This document shows, piece by piece, positions 4,963 to 8,495 of a DNA stretch of 8,495 nucleotides. Made by a program: the position numbers and the translations under genes. The notes under the pieces are model-generated. The model was not told where the DNA came from and did not search any database. It worked only from the letters and a program-made list of their open reading frames with translations. The stretch covers positions 1 to 8,495 of the forward strand of contig JACDEY010000031.1 of assembly GCA_013816105.1 (NCBI GenBank). The letters run 5' to 3'. The stretch is from Actinomycetota bacterium. GTDB lineage: Bacteria; Actinomycetota; UBA4738. Within the stretch, counting starts at the first letter, position 1. The number at the start of each line of letters is the position of its first letter.

Positions 4963-6782
4963 GCGCCGTGGAACAGTGGCGAGGGGTCGCCTCGGAGCAG
5001 GACGAGGAGATCTCCGGCCACGTGTCGGCCCTGCTGCAGCGCCGGAGCCGGCGCCTTCTGGGATCCCTGGTGCGGCCCCATCGCCGTCGCGTCTGGTGGC
5101 TCGTCCTCGCGGTGCTCCTGCAGAACGCCGCGGCCATGTCCGGACCCTGGCTGGTGGGGATGGGGATCGACAGGGGCATCCCGGCGCTTAGAAGCGGCCG
5201 CGGCTCGCCCCTGTTCTTGGTCGTGGCCGCCCTCGTCGCTGCCGCGGTGACCGAGGGGGTGGCGTACCGCGCCTTCGTCGTCGGAACGGGCCGGGTCGGG
5301 CAGGACGTCCTGCTCGACCTGCGTGAGCGGGTCTTCGCCCACCTCCAGAGGCTCAGCCTCGCCTTCCACGAGCGCTACACGTCCGGCAGGGTGATCTCGC
5401 GACTGACCTCGGACCTCGACGCGATCACCGAACTGCTCAACGAGGGAGTGGACACCCTCGTCACCTCGGCCCTTTCGATAATCAGCATCTCGGTGATCCT
5501 GATGGTGCTGGACTGGCCGCTCGGGCTGGTGAGCCTGGCCGCCCTGATCCCCCTTCTGCTCCTCTCGAGGTGGTTCCAGGTGCGTTCTACCGCGGCCTAC
5601 CGGCGCACCCGCGAGGCTGTCGCGCTGCTCGTAATCCACTTCACCGAGTCGCTCGGCGGGATCCGTGCCGTTCAGGCATTCCGGCGCGAGCCGCGCAACG
5701 ACGAGATCTTCGCCGAGGTGAACAACCAGTACCGGCAGGCGACCCTTCGAGCCTTCCAGCTCATCACGATCTACTGGCCCGGGATCCATGCGATCGGGAA
5801 CGTGGCCACCGCCGCGGTGCTCCTGTACGGGGGCCTGCGTGTCGTCGGCGGATCGATGCGCCTCGGGGTACTGGTCGCGTTCCTGCTGTACCTCCGGCGG
5901 TTCTTCGAGCCGATGGCCGAGATCAGCGAGTTCTACGACTCGTTCCAGGGCGCGGCGGCCGGCCTCGAGAAGCTCTCGGGGGTGCTCGAGGAGGAGCCCT
6001 CGGTCCCGATGTTCTCGCGGCCGGCCCCAGAGCCGGAAGGCGGCTGGCGCGGGGAGGTGCGGTTCGACGGGGTCCGGTTCGGATATCGCCCGGGCGTGGA
6101 GGTGCTGCCAGAGCTGGACCTCACGGTGCCCGCCGGGCAGACGGTCGCGTTGCTGGGACGGACCGGGGCCGGCAAGACCACCATCGCTCGCCTCCTCGCC
6201 CGCTTCTACGATCCCGACGAGGGGCGCGTGACGGTCGACGGGACATCCCTACCGGAGCTGACCGAGCAGCAGCTCCGCCGCGTGGTGGCGATGGTGACCC
6301 AGGAGAACTTCCTGTTCTCCGGGACGGTCGCCGAGAACATCGTCTTCGGGCGGCCGGACGCGACAAGGGCCGAGATCGAAGCGGCCGCGGGCGCCATCGG
6401 CGCCGACGTCTTCATCCGGGCCCTCCCCGACGGCTACGACACGGATGTCGGCAAGCGCGGCAGCCGGCTCTCGGCGGGGCAGCGCCAGCTCGTCGCGTTC
6501 GCCCGGGCGTTCCTGGCCGATCCCGCGGTCCTCATCCTCGACGAGGCGACGTCCTCCCTGGACGTGCCGAGCGAGCGCGCCGTGCAGCGGGCGCTCCGGA
6601 CGGTCCTCGCGGACCGCACTGCCGTCATCATCGCCCACCGGCTCTCCACCGTTGAGATCGCCGACCGCGTGCTCGTCCTGGACGACGGACGGGTGATCGA
6701 GGACGGGACGCCGAGCGACCTGCTGGGCTCGGGCGGCGAGTACGCGGACCTGCACCGCGCCTGGCGCGACAGCCTGGTCTAG
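4959..6782 (+). CDS. ABC exporter half-transporter, catalytic-site subunit
   Basis: Second half-transporter of the pair, 607 aa. It has a hydrophilic N-terminal extension of about 43 residues, then membrane helices at about 44-66, 84-108, 166-184, 186-205, 270-292 and 300-322, and a nucleotide-binding domain. Seen: Walker A GRTGAGKTT (Lys406), Q-loop Gln448, signature LSAGQ (504-508; the first Gly of LSGGQ is Ala), Walker B LILDEATSSLD with catalytic Glu529, and switch His560. In a head-to-tail dimer its Walker motifs face the perfect LSGGQ of the preceding subunit, forming the consensus ATPase site; its own LSAGQ faces the degenerate site. Start GTG at 4959 overlaps the upstream stop (GTGA), with GAAGGGG about 10 nt before it. 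An in-frame GTG at 4968 is an alternative. An open frame extends far upstream but is only the shadow of the preceding gene. Substrate (lipid, peptide or drug) cannot be told. Confidence 0.92.
   Translation: MSAVEQWRGVASEQDEEISGHVSALLQRRSRRLLGSLVRPHRRRVWWLVLAVLLQNAAAMSGPWLVGMGIDRGIPALRSGRGSPLFLVVAALVAAAVTEGVAYRAFVVGTGRVGQDVLLDLRERVFAHLQRLSLAFHERYTSGRVISRLTSDLDAITELLNEGVDTLVTSALSIISISVILMVLDWPLGLVSLAALIPLLLLSRWFQVRSTAAYRRTREAVALLVIHFTESLGGIRAVQAFRREPRNDEIFAEVNNQYRQATLRAFQLITIYWPGIHAIGNVATAAVLLYGGLRVVGGSMRLGVLVAFLLYLRRFFEPMAEISEFYDSFQGAAAGLEKLSGVLEEEPSVPMFSRPAPEPEGGWRGEVRFDGVRFGYRPGVEVLPELDLTVPAGQTVALLGRTGAGKTTIARLLARFYDPDEGRVTVDGTSLPELTEQQLRRVVAMVTQENFLFSGTVAENIVFGRPDATRAEIEAAAGAIGADVFIRALPDGYDTDVGKRGSRLSAGQRQLVAFARAFLADPAVLILDEATSSLDVPSERAVQRALRTVLADRTAVIIAHRLSTVEIADRVLVLDDGRVIEDGTPSDLLGSGGEYADLHRAWRDSLV
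6779..6782. other. CTAG shared by the stop codons of two convergent genes
   Basis: The exporter gene ends with TAG at 6780-6782 and the leftward gene ends with TAG at 6781-6779. The palindromic CTAG serves both. No space remains for an intergenic terminator, so transcripts of the two genes must overlap at their 3' ends. Confidence 0.9.
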
Positions 6783-7459
6783 GTCGCGCGGTCCTCGATC
6801 TCCCAGGCGTGATCGAGCGCGTGCCAGGCTGAACGCCGGACCGCGTACGTGGGCGCCCAGAGCTTCCCCGAACGAGGCGTACGCGGCGGCGGCTCGCCCC
6901 TTGCCCTCGCTGAGAGGGCCTTGAGGAGGGCTCGGCGGATGCCGGCCATCTCGATAGCCCCGTCGGCTCCCGGAGGCGCCCGGTATTCGCCGCCCGCTGG
7001 GGACAGGTACGCGCGCTCCGCCCCGAGCACGTGATCGACTATCCCGTCGAGTTCGCGCCCGCCTCCTCGGGGACCCTTGCGAAACGTGGCCCCGATCGCG
7101 TCCTTGGCGGCCCGGTCGAACGCGGACCAGGCAGCCCGGAGGATCGCCGCCTGGCGTTTCGCCTCGTTGTCGTCGAGCGGGCCTTCGTCGGCGGAGGGAG
7201 TCTTGTCCGGCGCGCCGAAATCGGTGGTGGCGCTCCCCCGGAGCCGCTCCACGACCTGGAGGGCCGACTCGTCCGCTGGGGCCTGGAAGCCCCGGCCCAC
7301 CCTCCTGAGCGCCGCCTTGTAGCGTCTCCCGTAGTCGAGGAGCGCCTGGAGGGCCGATTCCTCGTCCTTGCCGCTGCGGCACCACCCGGGCCAGAGCACG
7401 GCGCCCGCGAAGACCCGCCGGCGCCCCACCTCGACGTAGACGGGGATGAGGGATGCCAT
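6779..7459 (-). CDS. Conserved-type protein with HicB-like N-terminus and DinB-like C-terminal half
   Basis: 226 aa, no signal peptide or membrane segment. Seen: residues 6-50 read VYVEVG...VFAGAVLWPGWCRSGKDEESALQALLDY, matching the HicB-type pattern of a strand, then PG(C)xSxGxxxEEAL and a helix. The rest is mostly helical, with IVDHVLGAE (His143) and a closing AWHALDHAWEIEDR (His213, His217). One His plus a later HxxxH fits the metal triad of DinB/YfiT-like four-helix proteins, which include thiol-dependent transferases and many proteins of unknown role. I recall similar uncharacterised actinobacterial proteins, but no function is claimed. The ATG at 7459 is forced: an in-frame TAG lies 12 nt upstream. 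There is no Shine-Dalgarno, and a -10 element ends 6 nt before the ATG, so the mRNA is probably leaderless. It converges on the exporter operon and diverges from the toxin-antitoxin pair. Confidence 0.75.
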   Translation of the reverse strand: MASLIPVYVEVGRRRVFAGAVLWPGWCRSGKDEESALQALLDYGRRYKAALRRVGRGFQAPADESALQVVERLRGSATTDFGAPDKTPSADEGPLDDNEAKRQAAILRAAWSAFDRAAKDAIGATFRKGPRGGGRELDGIVDHVLGAERAYLSPAGGEYRAPPGADGAIEMAGIRRALLKALSARARGEPPPRTPRSGKLWAPTYAVRRSAWHALDHAWEIEDRAT

Positions 7460-7465
7460 GAAGAC

Positions 7466-7495
7466 GTTCTACCGTGTCGCGGGCGACTCTGTCTC
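7466..7495 (-). promoter_or_regulatory. Leaderless-type promoter of the HicB/DinB-like gene
   Basis: On the minus strand GAGACA (7495-7490; 4 of 6 to TTGACA) and TAGAAC (7471-7466; 4 of 6 to TATAAT) are separated by 18 nt. The -10 ends exactly 6 nt before the ATG at 7459, so the predicted first base of the mRNA is the A of the start codon. Confidence 0.45.
7476..7487. promoter_or_regulatory. Dyad GTCGC-GG-GCGAC, possible operator
   Basis: Perfect 5-bp arms with a 2-bp centre lie wholly in the -10/-35 spacer of the leftward promoter, in the divergent region next to a DNA-binding antitoxin gene. Position suits a repressor site. Short GC-rich dyads are common in this base composition, so this is tentative. 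Confidence 0.25.
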
Positions 7496-7541
7496 GGGGC
7501 GGCCGGGTCCTTCAGACGCCTGGCGCGGTCGAAGATTGGCC

Positions 7542-7547
7542 TATACT
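7542..7547 (+). promoter_or_regulatory. -10 element (TATACT) of the toxin-antitoxin operon
   Basis: TATACT matches TATAAT at 5 of 6 bases and ends exactly 6 nt before the ATG at 7554, so the mRNA should begin at the start codon. No clear -35 is seen at 16-19 bp, as expected if an activator or extended contacts are used. An AT-rich hexamer stands out in this GC-rich region. Confidence 0.55.
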
Positions 7548-7553
7548 CGGGAC

Positions 7554-8177
7554 ATGTCACAAGTCCGAATTCGATCCATTCATGAGCCGTTCGGCGATCG
7601 CGAGTCGGCGGTGGAGGCGGCCTTCCTCCTGGTGGAGGCGGAGGCCATGGGTCTGCTTCGGGAGGGGGACACACCTATCGAACGGCTGGACGAGGACGCC
7701 GTGCGGCTGGTGGCGGCCCGCGCGAGGGACGCCGGCATCGGAGAGGCCGCCTCCCTCCCCCTTCTGATCCCCGGTTTGGCCGCCGACCTGACCGGTGTGC
7801 TCCGCGGGCTCCGGGAGGCGATGGAGGAATCCCCGGTCCCCCGGTCCGAGTGGCCCGCCGTCCAGGAGGTGCTGGGATCCGACCTGCTGGCGCGACTGCT
7901 CGGCGTCTCCGAGACCAGCGTGAAGCGGTACGCGGTGGGAAGCCGCTCCACGCCGGATGAGGTGGCGGAGCGGCTGCATTTCCTTGCCCGCCTGACCGGC
8001 TATCTGGCGGGGGCCTACAACGACGTGGGCATCCGACGGTGGTTCCACCGGAAGCGCTCGGCCCTCGGCCGTCGCTCCCCCGCCGATGTCCTGCGGGCCG
8101 GCTGGACCCCGGACGCCGCCGGTCCTCGCAGGGTGCTCGCGCTCGCCAGAGACCTCGTCTACGCCTCAGCCACGTGA
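7554..8177 (+). CDS. ParS/MbcA/Xre-type antitoxin with N-terminal extension
   Basis: 207 aa. The C-terminal half fits antitoxins that pair with RES toxins: a helix-turn-helix at about 108-134 (LLARLLGVSETSVKRYAVGSR), a helical linker, then the toxin-binding domain at about 157-200 with W163, RSALGRRSPADVLRAG and a closing helix. These antitoxins bind and inhibit the RES toxin and usually repress their own operon. Family members are commonly about 110-150 aa, so the first 90 or so residues, containing two acidic helical stretches (about 16-35 and 41-60) and a helix near 75-92, are extra. The ATG at 7554 is chosen because TATACT sits 6 nt upstream; an in-frame ATG at 7446 would place the start inside the divergent gene and past both promoters. 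There is no Shine-Dalgarno. The stop overlaps the toxin start (GTGA). Confidence 0.82.
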   Translation: MSQVRIRSIHEPFGDRESAVEAAFLLVEAEAMGLLREGDTPIERLDEDAVRLVAARARDAGIGEAASLPLLIPGLAADLTGVLRGLREAMEESPVPRSEWPAVQEVLGSDLLARLLGVSETSVKRYAVGSRSTPDEVAERLHFLARLTGYLAGAYNDVGIRRWFHRKRSALGRRSPADVLRAGWTPDAAGPRRVLALARDLVYASAT

Positions 8178-8495
8178 TCGGCTTCCGGCACGTGGACGAC
8201 CGGTTCCCCTTTCTGTGGGAGACCGATCGACAGCCGCCGGGCCGATGGCACGGCGAGGGGGAAGGACCGGTGCACTACCTCGCCGACACGCCTGACGGCG
8301 CCTGGGCTGAGTTCCTGCGCCACGAGGAGATCCGCGAACCCGACGACGTTGTGACGATCCGCCGGGGGCTGTGGGCGGTCGAGGTAGACGACGCTCCGGC
8401 CGCACGGCCGCGGCTCCCCGTCGATGTGCTGACGGGTGGGCTCTCGACGTATCCCGCGTGTCGGGCGGAGGCCGCGCGGGTGCGCGCGAGAGGGG
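8174..8495 (+). CDS. RES-domain toxin, 3' end outside the window
   Basis: GTG at 8174 overlaps the antitoxin stop by 4 bp; the frame is open for 107 codons to the window end. Seen: an early Arg in GFRHVDDRFPFLW (Arg5), RWHGEGEGPVHYLADTPDGAWAEFLRHEE with Tyr36 and Glu45, then RGLWAVEV. RES is named for conserved Arg, Glu and Ser; the Ser is expected just beyond the edge. Characterised members (MbcT of Mycobacterium tuberculosis, Res of Pseudomonas putida) degrade cellular NAD+ and stop growth. The start has no Shine-Dalgarno of its own that stands out, so translation probably depends on coupling to the antitoxin, which would keep antitoxin in excess. Whether the gene is intact cannot be judged here. 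Confidence 0.85.
   Translation, partial: MIGFRHVDDRFPFLWETDRQPPGRWHGEGEGPVHYLADTPDGAWAEFLRHEEIREPDDVVTIRRGLWAVEVDDAPAARPRLPVDVLTGGLSTYPACRAEAARVRARG

Noticed and set aside
7446..7553. Antitoxin starting at the in-frame ATG at 7446
   Set aside because: This would overlap the divergent gene and both promoters, and the added residues are low-complexity. The ATG at 7554 has a -10 at the ideal leaderless distance.
7031..7585. Plus-strand open frame antisense to the HicB/DinB-like gene
   Set aside because: No motif and no promoter or ribosome site; the minus-strand protein has a coherent domain pattern.
1..8495. CRISPR array, insertion sequence, tRNA or rRNA
   Set aside because: No evenly spaced direct repeats, transposase motif, terminal inverted repeats or tRNA-like cloverleaf was seen by eye on either strand.

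Overview
The window is GC-rich throughout, uses GTG starts freely and packs its genes tightly with 4-bp ATGA/GTGA overlaps. Several genes look leaderless. Together with the gene content (a bacterial NurA/HerA pair, a heterodimeric ABC exporter, and a ParS/MbcA-RES toxin-antitoxin pair of actinobacterial style), this suggests a high-GC Actinomycetota, possibly a deep-branching or uncultured lineage. The phylum call is an inference; no rRNA or marker gene is present.

Layout, left to right. (1) Positions 1-68 hold the first 22 codons of a leftward gene with a very acidic N-terminus, running off the window. It is preceded by a good Shine-Dalgarno and by about 226 nt of transcribed leader. The leader contains a series of GC-rich hairpins and is driven by a near-consensus sigma70-type promoter (TTGACA, 17 bp, TACAGT) at 329-301. 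(2) Rightward from 459, nurA (nuclease) and herA (hexameric ATPase/translocase) form a translationally coupled pair for DNA-end processing. (3) After a 77-bp gap, two ABC exporter half-transporters follow, again overlapping by 4 bp. Their motifs are complementary: one has a non-catalytic Walker B with Asp and a perfect LSGGQ, the other has the catalytic Glu and a degenerate LSAGQ. This is the signature of a heterodimeric exporter with one active and one degenerate ATP site. (4) A leftward gene for a conserved-looking protein with HicB-like and DinB-like halves converges on the exporter, and the two stop codons share one CTAG. (5) A 94-bp divergent promoter region carries two -10 elements, each placed exactly 6 nt before its start codon, which implies leaderless mRNAs on both sides. 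(6) Rightward, a ParS/MbcA/Xre-type antitoxin with a long N-terminal extension overlaps by 4 bp with a RES-domain toxin that the window end truncates.

How the genes work together. NurA-HerA should act as one nuclease-translocase complex. The two ABC subunits should form one exporter. The antitoxin should neutralise and autoregulate the RES toxin, an NAD+-consuming enzyme family. I see no mobile element, CRISPR array, tRNA or rRNA. The most unusual items are the structured leader at the left end, the atypical HerA P-loop, the HicB/DinB-like fusion, and the extended antitoxin with its paired leaderless promoters.
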